From Flavobacterium gillisiae (lineage in GTDB: Bacteria > Bacteroidota > Bacteroidia > Flavobacteriales > Flavobacteriaceae): 64,000 nt of DNA. Position numbers and translations under genes: made by a program. Position 1 is the first letter of the stretch. The number at the start of each line of letters is the position of its first letter. Positions 25,301-34,289 of this stretch are shown piece after piece. The notes below the pieces were generated by a model, which did no database searches, had not been told where the DNA came from, and saw only the letters and a program-made list of their open reading frames with translations. Location: contig NZ_FNRD01000009.1 of assembly GCF_900107635.1 (NCBI RefSeq), forward strand, positions 124,001 through 188,000, written 5' to 3'.

Positions 25301-25566
25301 AACCCTACAAAAGTAACAACTACCTTATAAGGACCTCCAACTCTCATGTTAGAAATTCTAAAATTACCGTTAATATCAGTCGTAGCTGTATAACGAGTTC
25401 CTGATGATACATGAGTTGCAAGAACTGATGCTCCAGGCAAAGATTCTGACTCACTGTCGTAAACTACCCCATTAATAGAAGAAGTTGTATTACCTTGAGC
25501 ATAAATACTAGTCCCCGCACCTATAAATGCAACCAGTATTAAAAATAACTTCAATAATTTTTTCAT
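22324..25566 (-). CDS. TonB-dependent receptor, Oar-like with carboxypeptidase-regulatory N-domain
   Basis: 1080 residues from the ATG at 25566; a TTG 27 nt upstream is in frame, but MKKLLKLFLILVAFIG is a normal signal peptide. After cleavage near YAQG comes a CarboxypepD_reg-like domain (about 25-110, INGVVYDSESESLPGASV ... DINGNFRIS). A plug follows (VVVKGLKNNTFNSKRTGAQTVI, AIYIDGAVSNDVFG, GGAISAITRSGTNNFEGS), then a long outer-membrane barrel ending in VRYTFN with the terminal aromatic. It resembles Oar-type TonB-dependent transporters. The substrate is unknown, and no SusD partner is adjacent, which argues against a classical glycan-uptake locus. Confidence 0.9.
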   Translation of the reverse strand: MKKLLKLFLILVAFIGAGTSIYAQGNTTSSINGVVYDSESESLPGASVLATHVSSGTRYTATTDINGNFRISNMRVGGPYKVVVTFVGFRTFEDSNVFLQLGDSKNFKIVLADEASELKEVVVKGLKNNTFNSKRTGAQTVIDSDKIKSLPSLSRNIADFARLTPQAQLRGDDVLSIGGQNNRFNAIYIDGAVSNDVFGLAANGTNGGQTGVSPISVDAIEQFQVSVAPYDVKLSGFAGGAISAITRSGTNNFEGSAYYLNRNQDLAAKTPPSLAGTNPRTKLADFSAKTYGIRAGGSIVNDKLFYFINYEKQDNETPQPFDIANYTGLSASRLGELRAKLATYGYDPGSFENNVRTLVSDKLIGKIDWNINDNHKLSLKHSYVKAENFSPSRSSASAISFINGSQLFNSTTNSTALELNSRFGNKFSNNLVVAYTKVIDDRGAAGDPFPTVQIFDGSSQSIYFGAEGFSTANFLSQKVLTVSDNFEINAGKSTITIGTHNEFSSSRNVFFGNNFGAYRYNSLDDFLLDKRPNRFQMNYSLIGGEGDASLGAAEFSTKQFGFYVQNEMRLNDNFKLSYGVRVDVPVWEDGLVNPDFNNRTVGLLVAAGKDLKGALVGQGITSTAHIAPRLGFNYDVNGKKSTQFRGGLGVFTSRLPLVWPGGTYNNNGITQGAISITNATQTPVFNPNPSVASQIAPLPASYPRPGSGGKGGNIDLFAKDFKLPQVFKASFAVDQKLPLGFVFTSEITYNDNLSAVKYENLNIKDASSRLSGADSRPRYNGNSRVDPTYLGVYLASNTDEGKAHNISFTLTKNFKSDFIDANISGTYSYGKSTVLLDATSSQNSSQWNNTETVNGANSLALSRSDFDQGRRIISNGNATFKWSKFTKSRLGFFYEGAQGTPISYVYNDAGRLLQDTFSNSALIYVPATQSEINLVSTTANTLSPQAQWDALSTLIEGNEYLRSRKGTYAERNGDRLKTSHIVDLKFAQEFIITSGKKKHTLEFTADIFNFTNLLNKDWGKRYFTSNDQVQLLKQEGFLTGTNTPTFSFDPKIGSNINQIDDVGLNSSRWQIQTGVRYTFN

Positions 25567-25807
25567 GATTTTTAAATTAAAAATTTTTGGCAAAAATCTA
25601 ACATTTTTGGCAAACTAACGTTAATTATTTGTTAATAAAAAGACATGACTCAGTGTAATTTAACATAATTTTGAATTTTTACTGCTTTTCAGGCTCTTTT
25701 GAAATTAAATTTCAATATTTCGTAATAAAAACGTTAAAAAAAAGCGTTTTTATAGGTTAAACAAAAAACACCTAAAAATTAAAAAATTATGAATCCTAAT
25801 AAAATAA

Positions 25808-25884
25808 AAAAAGCCTTGATTTAAATTTAAATCAAGACTGTAAAAGCTCCACTTTCCCTCAAAGGGCCCGCACAATTGTGCGTA
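25808..25884 (-). ncRNA. Weak candidate structured RNA or 3'-UTR fragment
   Basis: Read on the minus strand, three successive hairpins (CGCACAATTGTGCG, CCCTTTGAGGG and an AT-rich 22-nt palindrome followed by GCTTTTTTT) form an RNA of about 75 nt ending like a terminator. No promoter with both elements was seen, so it could equally be a trailer of the upstream receptor transcript. Confidence 0.3.
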
Positions 25885-25901
25885 TTTAAAGTTTATACAA
25901 C

Positions 25902-25934
25902 AAAAAAAGCAGGTGATTACTCACCTGCTTTTTT
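25902..25934 (-). terminator. Intrinsic terminator of the 909-residue TonB receptor gene
   Basis: Stem AAAAGCAGGTGA / TCACCTGCTTTT flanked by A and T runs. Confidence 0.85.
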
Positions 25935-26036
25935 ATTTATTTGAAATGAATTGACTTACAACATAATAAGTTAAAAAGTCATTATTCAAACTGTTCTGAA
26001 TTAATTCCAGATTCAATTCTATTTTTTTATCTACTA

Positions 26037-28766
26037 CTAGAAGTTATAACGAAGACTGAAATTCCAAGTTCTTCCGTATCCGAAGAAAACTTGATTTCCA
26101 GTTGCTACACCATCATACACCATGTTATTTGATGCATAAGTACCTTTTGCAGGATTTCTAGAATCAATATTATCAGTAGTGAAAATATTTGTTCTAGACT
26201 CAGAGATATAAACTTCGTCTAAAACGTTATTAACATTTAATCTAAAGCTAACCGAGCTCCTTTTATCTTTTCCTACTAACATTTTATAAGAAAAACCAGC
26301 ATCCATTAATCCATAAGATGGCAATTCTAATGATCCATTATTAACTTCAGTTGAAAAATTAGTAGGATCAATTGAAGCATATAATTTTTGAGCTAATCTA
26401 TAGTTTGCATCAAAACTAACTCTTTCAAATACTTCATATTTAGCACCAATACTCGCAGTGTTCTGAGCAGCATCACCAACTTTTACTTTATCTAAGTACA
26501 AAGTAGTTGAAGTTCCACCATCTATTGGCTGGTTATTAGCATCAAATCTGTTGCTATTAACATTCCCTTCATATACCCAGTTACCAATTGACAACATTGC
26601 ATTTACACTTAATCTTGGTAACGGCTTAGCATTCAACTCTAATTCTACACCTGAGTGAATCTCAGTAATACCATTAAAATCATAGTATCCACCTACGTTA
26701 GCAATATCACGGTCAGAACTTCTTTGGTATCTATCTTTCCAAGAAGTATAGTACACGTTAAGATTAGCAGTAAAGAATCTTGAACGGTAACCGTATCCAG
26801 CTTCTAAACCTAAAACTTTTTCATTTACTAAGTTTGACGCAACAACTGATTGGTTATTAGGATAAACAGCGTTGAAGAAAGGTTGTTTTGAATAAAAACC
26901 AGAATTAACAAACACATTACTTGTTTCGCTAATATTATAATTTACACCACCTTTAACGTTACCTCCTAAGATATTTTCAAAATCAGTTTTGTACAAAGGA
27001 TCAGTTTCCAAGTAAGTAAAAGTATCCTCTCTTTTAAATCCTTGTTGAGAAACTGCCCCTTGAAAGAATGCAGATAAATTCTCATTAGAATACTCTAATT
27101 GCGTAAATGCACCTAACCAGTTTACATAACCATTATTGTTATATTCAATTTTCTCTTGACCTTTAATATTTGTAAATGGGTTCAAGTCAGGAGAAGCATC
27201 ATAGGTTTGATATAAAACCCTGTTTCTATTATTGATATCTCTATCATCTTTATATCCGTCAGCTCCTAGCCTATCATTAATATTTCTAAAATGATAACCA
27301 GTATATGTTCTTACATCAATACCAAAATCAAGTATTAATTTATCAGATAATTTTTTATTCAAATCAATAACAGCTCCATACCAGTCATGAGAATTAATTG
27401 AAGCTCTTCTTGTAAAACCGTTACGTCTATCTGTTAAATATTGACCATCAGCACCTGCTGTTAAAGGCGCTCCAATAGTATTAGGCTGACCTGTATTGTA
27501 TTTTACAAATTCATCAAATGGAACTAAACCATTAGCTGTTTTATAAGAGAAAGGAGTTTTTCCTATACTTCCAGTTCCTCCACCACGTCCCCAAGAACCG
27601 TAGAAAACAGATGATAATGTTGTATTGTCATTGATTTTGAAATCCCAATTTAACGAAGCAACCGGCTTACTATAAAAGTTTCTAGCCCAAGAAAATTCTT
27701 CACCATTTTTAACACCCCAGTCAGAGTTATATTTAATATTTGGCTCTCCGTTAGAACCATATTTAATATATTCTGATAATGGATTAGCAAAACTTCTTTG
27801 GTGGTGCCATTGAGGAGCTCCAGTGAAAGTGAATTGAAGATCATGTTTGTCATTTGGTTTGTAACCAAATGCAATAAAATAATTTTTCCCTTCAAATTTA
27901 GTTCCGTCAACATATCCATCTCCAGTAGTCGAACTCAACAAAACAGATGCTGAAAAACCATTATCCATTAAACCAGTAGAGTAAGAACCTTGTACTTTCA
28001 AATAATCAGCATTACCAACAGAAGTAGAAACTGATCCACCTTCTTTCATTTCAGAAGTTCTAGTGATTACATTTATTGTACCCCCAACAGATGAAATAGC
28101 TAATTTAGAAGAACCTAAACCTCTTTGTACTTGCATTGCAGAAGTCACATCAGAAAGTCCAGCCCAGTTACTCCAATATACAGCTCCGTTTTCCATATCG
28201 TTTACCGGCACACCGTTTATCATTACGGCTATATTTCTTTGGTCAAATCCACGAATATTAATTCGGGCATCTCCAAAACCTCCACCTTGTTTTGTAACAT
28301 ATACTGAAGGAGTGTTTGCTAAAATTTCAGGGAATTCCTGAGAACCCAACCTTTCTTGAATTTCTGATGCTTTGATTGTAGAAACTGCAACAGGAGTTTT
28401 TCTATCCTTAGCAATATCAAGAATACTACTTGTAACTACAATTTCATCTAATTCATTAGAATTTGAAGTTAAAACGATAGTTCCTAAATTTTTTGTAGTT
28501 CCTTCTGCAACAGAAAACTTAACTGTCTTAGGTTCGAAACCTATAAAAGAAATAACTAATTCGCCAGGACTAACGGTTGTGTTAATCGAGAATTTACCAT
28601 CAAAATCTGCAGAAACGCCAGTTTTAGTTCCTTTGATTGCAACATTAGCACCAGGTAGTGTACCTTGTCCGTCAGTAATAGTTCCTGTAATTTTCCCTTG
28701 AGAAAATGCCGTTGAAACCATTAAAAACAGTAATCCAGAGAGTAACCAATTTTTCATTGTCTTCAT
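26037..28766 (-). CDS. TonB-dependent receptor with carboxypeptidase-regulatory N-domain
   Basis: 909 residues. The signal peptide ends near STAFSQG. A CarboxypepD_reg-like domain follows (ITGTITDGQGTLPGANVAIKG ... SFIGFEPK). The TonB-box region ELDEIVVTSS precedes the plug (about 115-240: INIRGFDQRNIAVMINGVPVNDMENG, VGGTINVITRT) and the barrel, which ends FGYGRTWNFSLRYNF. The last residues are the outer-membrane insertion signal. Substrate is unknown; motifs such as VNDMENGAVYWSNW recur in a Bacteroidota subfamily. A relic of a close homologue's C-terminus lies 320 bp upstream (29086-29190). A TAATTTTG -7-like match is at 28790-28797. Confidence 0.9.
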   Translation of the reverse strand: MKTMKNWLLSGLLFLMVSTAFSQGKITGTITDGQGTLPGANVAIKGTKTGVSADFDGKFSINTTVSPGELVISFIGFEPKTVKFSVAEGTTKNLGTIVLTSNSNELDEIVVTSSILDIAKDRKTPVAVSTIKASEIQERLGSQEFPEILANTPSVYVTKQGGGFGDARINIRGFDQRNIAVMINGVPVNDMENGAVYWSNWAGLSDVTSAMQVQRGLGSSKLAISSVGGTINVITRTSEMKEGGSVSTSVGNADYLKVQGSYSTGLMDNGFSASVLLSSTTGDGYVDGTKFEGKNYFIAFGYKPNDKHDLQFTFTGAPQWHHQRSFANPLSEYIKYGSNGEPNIKYNSDWGVKNGEEFSWARNFYSKPVASLNWDFKINDNTTLSSVFYGSWGRGGGTGSIGKTPFSYKTANGLVPFDEFVKYNTGQPNTIGAPLTAGADGQYLTDRRNGFTRRASINSHDWYGAVIDLNKKLSDKLILDFGIDVRTYTGYHFRNINDRLGADGYKDDRDINNRNRVLYQTYDASPDLNPFTNIKGQEKIEYNNNGYVNWLGAFTQLEYSNENLSAFFQGAVSQQGFKREDTFTYLETDPLYKTDFENILGGNVKGGVNYNISETSNVFVNSGFYSKQPFFNAVYPNNQSVVASNLVNEKVLGLEAGYGYRSRFFTANLNVYYTSWKDRYQRSSDRDIANVGGYYDFNGITEIHSGVELELNAKPLPRLSVNAMLSIGNWVYEGNVNSNRFDANNQPIDGGTSTTLYLDKVKVGDAAQNTASIGAKYEVFERVSFDANYRLAQKLYASIDPTNFSTEVNNGSLELPSYGLMDAGFSYKMLVGKDKRSSVSFRLNVNNVLDEVYISESRTNIFTTDNIDSRNPAKGTYASNNMVYDGVATGNQVFFGYGRTWNFSLRYNF

Positions 28767-29085
28767 TTTTTGTTTTTTATTATTTTTGCCAAAATTATAA
28801 CAATTTTAACTAAAAGAGTTAAGACAATGTTAAGAAAGTTCTTTATTTTAAACGGATCAACTTATTAAATATATATTTTTTCCTTAAAAAAAAACTATTT
28901 ACTAAGTTTTATTGTGATTATCTGTTAATATATCAATATAAATGCAAAAAAAGTATAAATATCCGAAAAGTGACGAAGACCTGATTTTTTATTAAAATCA
29001 AAACATCCCACTGTAGCCAAAAATCACTTTTTCGAAAAAAAAGACCAAGAACAAACACTGTTATAAACTCCTAAATTAATTCTTC

Positions 29086-29190
29086 TTAGAAACTGTATAA
29101 CAAACTAAAACTCGATGTTCTCCCGTAACCAAAATTGAGTTTATTAATTTTATCAAATCCAATATATAATCGCGAGTTCTTATACAGTAT
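29086..29190 (-). pseudogene. C-terminal relic of a TonB-dependent receptor
   Basis: In the minus frame ending at a TAA (29086-29088), the last residues read NFGYGRTSSFSLLYSF. The end of the intact receptor at 26037 is FGYGRTWNFSLRYNF, so they share F-G-Y-G-R-T-x-x-F-S-L-x-Y-x-F. Upstream the same frame gives about 35 more plausible barrel-like residues (LYIGFDKINKL) before losing similarity, then the pgi terminator and gene. There is no start, plug or barrel. It looks like the remnant of a deleted tandem receptor copy. Confidence 0.7.
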
Positions 29191-29268
29191 TGATTTGAGG
29201 CTCTCGTGTTTTTGACATTTTAGAATTATAATTAATCAACACCCTCGCAGCGATATCAATAGAAATAA

Positions 29269-29299
29269 AAAGCCCTTGTTTTTAATAAACAAGGGCTTT
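29269..29299 (-). terminator. Intrinsic terminator of pgi
   Basis: A 13-bp stem AAAGCCCTTGTTT / AAACAAGGGCTTT flanked by A/T runs. Confidence 0.85.
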
Positions 29300-29367
29300 A
29301 CATCATATCGTTCTAGTAATAAATTCTACGCGATCTAATATCGAATCTTTACTTTAGTATCTCAATT

Positions 29368-31020
29368 CTATTTGTTTTTCAAATAATAATCCAAAAGAAA
29401 GGCAGTCGAACTGTCATGATTTTTTATTTCTTTAGAATTAAGCTCATCCAGAATAGAGTTGGCTAATTGTTTTCCCAGCTCAACACCCCATTGATCGAAA
29501 CTAAATATATTCCAAATAACTCCTTGTACAAAAATCTTATGTTCGTATAATGCGATCAAAGACCCTAATGACTTTGGAGTCAGTTTTTCTATTAAAATCG
29601 TATTCGTAGGCTTATTACCTGCAAAAACTTTAAAGGGCAATAAAAACTTCGCTCTCTCAGCATCAAGACCTTGCTTGTCAAACTCAGCCTGTACCTTTTC
29701 TGCTGTTTTACCATGCATCAAAGCTTCCGTTTGTGCAAAATAGTTCGACATCAATTTATCATGGTGCTCTTCGTCGCCATATAATGGTTTCACGAAACCA
29801 ATGAAATCAGAAGGGATCAACTTCGTTCCTTGATGAATTAATTGAAAAAAAGCATGCTGTGCATTAGTCCCGGGTTCTCCCCAAATAATAGTTCCAGTCT
29901 CATAGTTAACGGGATTTCCGTCTCGGCCTACACTTTTACCATTACTTTCCATTGTTCCTTGTTGTAAATAAGGAGCTAATTTTTGAAGGTATTGTGTATA
30001 AGGAATCAAAGCTTCGCTTTCAGCTCCAAAGAAATTATTATACCAGATGCTTAGTAAGGCAAGAACAACAGGCATATTTTGATCAAAATCTGCCGTTTTA
30101 AAATGGTCGTCCATTTCATTTGCACCACTTAACAATTCATCAAAATTATCAAAACCTACCGCCAAACTGATGGTTAACCCAACGGCGCTCCACAATGAAA
30201 ATCGACCACCTACCCAGTCCCACATAGGGAATACATTGTCTGGATTAATTCCGAATTCGGTTACTTTTTGAATATTTGTAGAGACAGCTACAAAATGCTT
30301 GGCTATATCCTCTTGCTTTGTTCCGAACTCCTTAGATAAAAACCACTCTTTGATAGTTTCAGAGTTTGTTAACGTCTCTTGTGTGGTAAATGTTTTAGAA
30401 ACAACCACAAAAAGAGTCGTTTCCGGATTCAGTTTTTTTATAATTTCATTTACATGATCTCCATCTATATTGGAGACAAAATGAACATTCAGCTGATTTT
30501 TATAAAACTGTAACGCTTCAACAACCATCGCCGGACCTAAATCAGAACCACCAATACCAATATTTACAATGTCAGTAAAAGGCTTTCCAGTATATCCCGT
30601 TCGTTCTCCTGTTATTATTTCATTCGAAAACGATTGTATCTTTCTTTTTACATCATAAATTTCAGGAACAACATTTTGACCGTTTACGTTTATAACCGCT
30701 GATTCTTTTGCTCTTAAAGCAGTATGAAGTACCGCTCTGTTTTCGGTTTGATTAATAATCTCTCCGTCAAAATAATCTGAAATAGCCTTTTTCAAACCTA
30801 CTTCATTTGCCAATTCCAATAAGAGGTCAATAGTTTCTTGGTTGATTATATTCTTTGAGTAATCTATTAAAAAATCATTCCATTTCAGGTTAAACTTTGC
30901 TGTTCTGGTAACATCCACTTGAAACATCTCTTGCATAGTAGCATTTTGCATTTCATCAAAGTGCTTTTGCAGTTTTTTCCAAGATTCCGTGTGCGTTGGG
31001 TTTATTGTGTTTAAGGCCAT
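29368..31020 (-). CDS. pgi: Glucose-6-phosphate isomerase
   Basis: 550 residues. It interconverts glucose-6-phosphate and fructose-6-phosphate. The SIS fold signatures are clear: [29 protein letters not shown], the PGI signature 1 region [15 protein letters not shown], and the C-terminal Lys region with [13 protein letters not shown]. The catalytic Glu lies in [11 protein letters not shown] and the His in [13 protein letters not shown]. It is the long form shared with E. coli and eukaryotes. It has its own terminator; a TATTTTTG -7-like element is at 31055-31062 upstream without a clear TTG. Confidence 0.97.
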   Translation of the reverse strand: MALNTINPTHTESWKKLQKHFDEMQNATMQEMFQVDVTRTAKFNLKWNDFLIDYSKNIINQETIDLLLELANEVGLKKAISDYFDGEIINQTENRAVLHTALRAKESAVINVNGQNVVPEIYDVKRKIQSFSNEIITGERTGYTGKPFTDIVNIGIGGSDLGPAMVVEALQFYKNQLNVHFVSNIDGDHVNEIIKKLNPETTLFVVVSKTFTTQETLTNSETIKEWFLSKEFGTKQEDIAKHFVAVSTNIQKVTEFGINPDNVFPMWDWVGGRFSLWSAVGLTISLAVGFDNFDELLSGANEMDDHFKTADFDQNMPVVLALLSIWYNNFFGAESEALIPYTQYLQKLAPYLQQGTMESNGKSVGRDGNPVNYETGTIIWGEPGTNAQHAFFQLIHQGTKLIPSDFIGFVKPLYGDEEHHDKLMSNYFAQTEALMHGKTAEKVQAEFDKQGLDAERAKFLLPFKVFAGNKPTNTILIEKLTPKSLGSLIALYEHKIFVQGVIWNIFSFDQWGVELGKQLANSILDELNSKEIKNHDSSTAFLLDYYLKNK

Positions 31021-31148
31021 TTTTATTTTAATTCAAGTATTAGTTCTATTGCAGCAAAAATACTGAAATTAGTTTTAATTGATTAACCCTTTTAATTTAT
31101 ATAACAATTTTACATAAATCAAAAAGATATTAATGCCATAAAAAAAGA

Positions 31149-31187
31149 AGGGAGCTTAATTATTTACGGTAAATAATTAAGCTCCCT
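31149..31187 (-). terminator. Very stable terminator of the M23 peptidase gene
   Basis: An 18-bp perfect stem with a 3-nt loop (arms 31149-31166 and 31170-31187, starting AGGGAGCTTAATTA), followed on the minus strand by a T-rich run. Confidence 0.85.
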
Positions 31188-31232
31188 AATAAATTAATAC
31201 TCTTTGCCTTTCATCAAAAGAAATAGCGTAAA

Positions 31233-32465
31233 TTATAAATTTCCAATGCTGTCTAATTCAAACTTCAATGGCTCAATAGTCTTTAAAAAACGAGATTTAT
31301 TTGCACTATTCATTGGTTCTCCGCCCGGCAAGTTTAATTTTAGAGCATCCACCTGTTTTCCGTTTTTCCAGAAACGATAACAAACATGTGGCCCTGTAGC
31401 TAAACCTGTACTTCCAACTCTACCAATAACATCTCCTTGGTTTACATGTTGACCACGTCGAACCAAAATTTTTGACATGTGTAAATATTGAGTAGAATAG
31501 GTACCATTGTGTTTCACCTTTACATAATTACCATTTCCTGCAGTATATCCTGTTCTTTCAACTGTTCCTGAGGCAGTGGTCGTAATTGGCGTGCCTGTTG
31601 GCGCAGCATAATCAGTTCCTTTATGTGCTTTCCATCTGTGTTGTACGGGATGGTATCTGTTCATTGAAAATCGAGAGGTCAATCTACTGAACTTAATAGG
31701 TGTTTTAAGAAAGAAATTCTTTAACGTTTTTCCATCCTCATCATAATAACCTACTTTTCCCGAAGCAGGGTTTTGAACATAAGGAAAGGCATAAATAATC
31801 TTGCCTTTGTATTCGAAAAAAGAAGCCTCAAGATTTTCTACTCCATCATAGATTGAATCATTTATAAATCTTTCCGTAAAAGTAAGAGCAAAGCGGTCTC
31901 CTTTCTTTAATTTAAAAAAGTCAATCGACCATGAATAAATTTTTGTTATTCTACTAGCTAAAGCAGCCTCTACTCCGGCATTTCCTAACGTTTCAGATAA
32001 TGATCCTTTTAAAACACCACCTATGGTCCGTCTTCTTATCGTAATAGGCCTTGTTTTTTTATAAGCTACAACAGTAGTATCCCTAAAATCAAACACGTAG
32101 TAACTCAAAGCATCTGGTTGATAAACGAAAACCTGTAACTTATTTGTTTTGTCTTTTGACCTAAGCATCGTGTAAGCTCTGTTAGGTTTAATGTAACGAA
32201 CATTGAAAGTATCCCTCACACTGTTTACAATCTCAAACATTTTTCGGTCGCCGATGTTCTGTTTGCTTATAATTGTACCAAAAGTATCTCCTCTTTTGAT
32301 AGTATCGTGAATGACATTAAATTCAGAATAATTAAACCCAAAATCAGAGTCCTCTGCTATCGGTTTAACTATTTTAACTCTACTCTCTAGTTCTTGATTA
32401 TTATTAGATTTATTGCAGGATAGTATTGCTGTTAATACTATAAAAATTATTACTACTTGCTTCAA
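31233..32465 (-). CDS. M23/LytM family metallopeptidase, putative lipoprotein
   Basis: 410 residues. The lipoprotein signal ends ILSC (Cys17). A linker with LysM/OapA-like character precedes a LytM domain in the last third. Zinc-site residues are visible: H281 and D285 in HKGTD, and H329 in QYLHMS. The usual HxH motif reads GPHVCYRF (H360, C362), so Cys occupies the position of the second His, which in LytM is a zinc ligand. Cysteine can bind zinc, so activity is possible. Likely role: cutting peptidoglycan cross-links in the periplasm, like MepM. Strong terminator downstream. Confidence 0.88.
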   Translation of the reverse strand: MKQVVIIFIVLTAILSCNKSNNNQELESRVKIVKPIAEDSDFGFNYSEFNVIHDTIKRGDTFGTIISKQNIGDRKMFEIVNSVRDTFNVRYIKPNRAYTMLRSKDKTNKLQVFVYQPDALSYYVFDFRDTTVVAYKKTRPITIRRRTIGGVLKGSLSETLGNAGVEAALASRITKIYSWSIDFFKLKKGDRFALTFTERFINDSIYDGVENLEASFFEYKGKIIYAFPYVQNPASGKVGYYDEDGKTLKNFFLKTPIKFSRLTSRFSMNRYHPVQHRWKAHKGTDYAAPTGTPITTTASGTVERTGYTAGNGNYVKVKHNGTYSTQYLHMSKILVRRGQHVNQGDVIGRVGSTGLATGPHVCYRFWKNGKQVDALKLNLPGGEPMNSANKSRFLKTIEPLKFELDSIGNL

Positions 32466-32491
32466 ACCGTATTTTATTTTTTTAATTCAAC

Positions 32492-33427
32492 TTAAATTTC
32501 TACACCCCAGTTCGCTAATTCGTCAGCGCTCCATAACTCCGGAAAAAATATCCTTCGCTGGTATTTTGGGTGCATGTATTTTTTCCAATCACTTCCTCCA
32601 GTCGCCTCTCCAGTCCCTTTTCCGCTTTGGTCAATGTATTTAATGGCAACATTTAAATGCTGCATCACCCAAGTAATATTCACGGTATGGTCAAAATGAC
32701 GCATAGCTTTTATCAACTCAGGATTCTTCTGATCATCATCTGGAAGCTGTTTGAATTTTTGCCAGATATTAATGGAGTTATACTCCTCCATGTGGTCCAA
32801 GAATGTTTTTTTATATTTTCTTTCAAATTCTTCTAACAAGTATGACTTCTTACCGGTCGCATAGTCTTTACCCGCCGCTTGCCAATATAAATGTTCAAAG
32901 GCATGTTCGTAAGGTGTATTTCTATCAATAGAACCTCTATAACGATGATCAATAAGATTAATCAAGTCAGTAGAAGAAAATTCAATTAATCGATACTGGG
33001 CACTTTGAAAACCACTTGCTGGAGTCAGCGTATTTCTAAACTTCATATATTGTTCCACTTCCATCCCGTTTTCCATAATACTGAAAGAGGTGGTCAGCAT
33101 ATCAAAATAACGACTGATTCTCATTAATCTTTCAGCAAAAAAATCAGTTTTTATGTTTTGAGCATAGGATATTTGATTCATCTCCCAAAGAATCATCTTA
33201 AATATCAATTCATTCACTTGATGATACATGATAAAAACCATTTCATCTGGAAGCGTTGTCCTTTGTGTTTGTATATTTAATAAGGCATCGGTCTGGATAT
33301 AGTCCCAATATGTAATTGGTTTGGACCAAAGTAAGCCTTCTAAGTGCGTTTCTGTTTTTTGGTTTATGGATGCATACTTTTGATCAATTTCGCTTAAAAT
33401 AGCTTCTGCATTCTCACTAATATTCAT
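32492..33427 (-). CDS. Tryptophan 2,3-dioxygenase family protein
   Basis: 311 residues. Heme-dependent tryptophan 2,3-dioxygenases open the indole ring to give N-formylkynurenine. The N-terminal block TYWDYIQTDALLNIQ and EMVFIMYHQVNELIFKMILWE are typical, as is SGFQSAQYRLIEF. The start overlaps the stop of the DUF3108 gene by one base, so translation is coupled. No other kynurenine-pathway gene lies in the window; the tyrosine genes hppD and hmgA are 1 kb away on the same strand. The family is firm; true tryptophan specificity is not proven, as divergent Bacteroidota members exist. Confidence 0.85.
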   Translation of the reverse strand: MNISENAEAILSEIDQKYASINQKTETHLEGLLWSKPITYWDYIQTDALLNIQTQRTTLPDEMVFIMYHQVNELIFKMILWEMNQISYAQNIKTDFFAERLMRISRYFDMLTTSFSIMENGMEVEQYMKFRNTLTPASGFQSAQYRLIEFSSTDLINLIDHRYRGSIDRNTPYEHAFEHLYWQAAGKDYATGKKSYLLEEFERKYKKTFLDHMEEYNSINIWQKFKQLPDDDQKNPELIKAMRHFDHTVNITWVMQHLNVAIKYIDQSGKGTGEATGGSDWKKYMHPKYQRRIFFPELWSADELANWGVEI

Positions 33428-34197
33428 TATCTTTTTATTTTAAATGGATTGTTTAGTCCTTTAAATGCATCCAAGTCCGCTTTAATCGAACCCACCGCTA
33501 AGTCCGCTTTTATTCGAATAGGCAATCTATTATCATCGTCTGAAATCCAGACTGTTAGACTCTCCTGCTCTTTAAAAACACGACCTGATTGAACCAAAGG
33601 TTTAAAGATCATGGATGATACAACGCCAAATTTAGTTGTAATATCTTCACGACCTACAAATTTTAACTTTAATTTTGTCGTTTCATCATCAATAAACATG
33701 TTAATGGCAATAGACTCACCTGGATTAATTTTATCAATATTGGGGTAATTCCTTAAATAATAGAATGCTGACAAGATGTCTTGTGTGTTTTTTGGTGTGA
33801 CAAAAGTTTTTTCATTTCTGTTTTTATAATCTTTTACCAAAACAGTATTAGCTGATTGATTAAAAAATCCTTCTTGACTTTTAATATATCCTCCTTCATT
33901 AATCTTCCTTACATACTGAAGTGGATTACCGGATTCCTTATCGATATAGCTTTCGTACAAATCATCCACTTTGAAAAAAAAGCGGGACATCCCTGTCGTA
34001 AATCCTTTACCAATAACATGGAAGGTTTTCTTATTGTTTATCACTGCGTCCTTGACTTCGAGCGTTGCATATCCTGCATTTACAAAACCATAATGGATTC
34101 GGAATTTAAACCATTCACCCACATCGTAAGCATCTTCTTTAGGAGAATCGAAACTTACGGTTAATATCAATAATAAGAATAGTATAAATTTTTTCAT
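33427..34197 (-). CDS. DUF3108 domain protein, exported
   Basis: 256 residues from the ATG at 34197, chosen because MKKFILFLLLILTVSFDS is a signal peptide; the ORF extends 19 codons further without a signal-like start. The mature part is one DUF3108 domain (DVGEWFKFRIHYGFVNAGYATLEV ... RLPIRIKADLAVGSIKADL in outline). The function of DUF3108 is unknown; the beta-rich sequence suggests a periplasmic or outer-membrane-associated barrel-like fold. It is translationally coupled to the tryptophan-dioxygenase-family gene and has a good promoter upstream. Confidence 0.85.
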   Translation of the reverse strand: MKKFILFLLLILTVSFDSPKEDAYDVGEWFKFRIHYGFVNAGYATLEVKDAVINNKKTFHVIGKGFTTGMSRFFFKVDDLYESYIDKESGNPLQYVRKINEGGYIKSQEGFFNQSANTVLVKDYKNRNEKTFVTPKNTQDILSAFYYLRNYPNIDKINPGESIAINMFIDDETTKLKLKFVGREDITTKFGVVSSMIFKPLVQSGRVFKEQESLTVWISDDDNRLPIRIKADLAVGSIKADLDAFKGLNNPFKIKR

Positions 34198-34242
34198 AAC
34201 GTACTTTGTCTGTTTTATTGACTGCAGTTGCAAATTTTGTTC

Positions 34243-34273
34243 CAAATATATCAAAACAAAAAAACTCAGTCAA
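34243..34273 (-). promoter_or_regulatory. Promoter of the DUF3108-dioxygenase operon
   Basis: Minus-strand TTG (34271-34273), 20-nt spacer and TATATTTG (34243-34250). The TTG lies inside the left arm and loop of the upstream terminator hairpin, so terminator and promoter overlap. Confidence 0.6.
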
Positions 34274-34289
34274 ATAATGACTGAGTTTT
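34258..34289 (-). terminator. Intrinsic terminator downstream of hppD / sRNA candidate
   Basis: A 12-bp stem AAAACTCAGTCA / TGACTGAGTTTT with a 5-nt loop and a T-run on the minus strand. Confidence 0.85.

Larger units (their letters stand above)
25567..26036. other. 470-bp gap between two TonB receptor genes with several hairpins
   Basis: No ORF is supported. It holds a 22-bp perfect palindrome (25815-25836) followed on the minus strand by T7, a 14-bp palindrome CGCACAATTGTGCG (25869-25882), a CCCTCAAAGGG mini-hairpin just before it, and the terminator of the downstream-facing 909-residue receptor gene (25902-25934). The AT-rich remainder shows nothing else. Confidence 0.6.
28767..29367. other. 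600-bp gap containing a receptor relic and the pgi terminator
   Basis: No intact gene. A nested inverted repeat (outer arms 28963-28973 and 29024-29034, inner arms around 28982-29000) is of unknown role. The TonB-receptor relic lies at 29086-29190 and the pgi terminator at 29269-29299. The remainder is AT-rich without recognised signals. Confidence 0.6.

Noticed and set aside
25840..25884. tRNA-like fold between the TonB receptors
   Set aside because: No T-loop GTTCGAATC, anticodon stem or acceptor stem could be matched.
22324..28766. Polysaccharide utilisation locus
   Set aside because: Two TonB receptors are present but no SusD homologue or glycoside hydrolase lies nearby.
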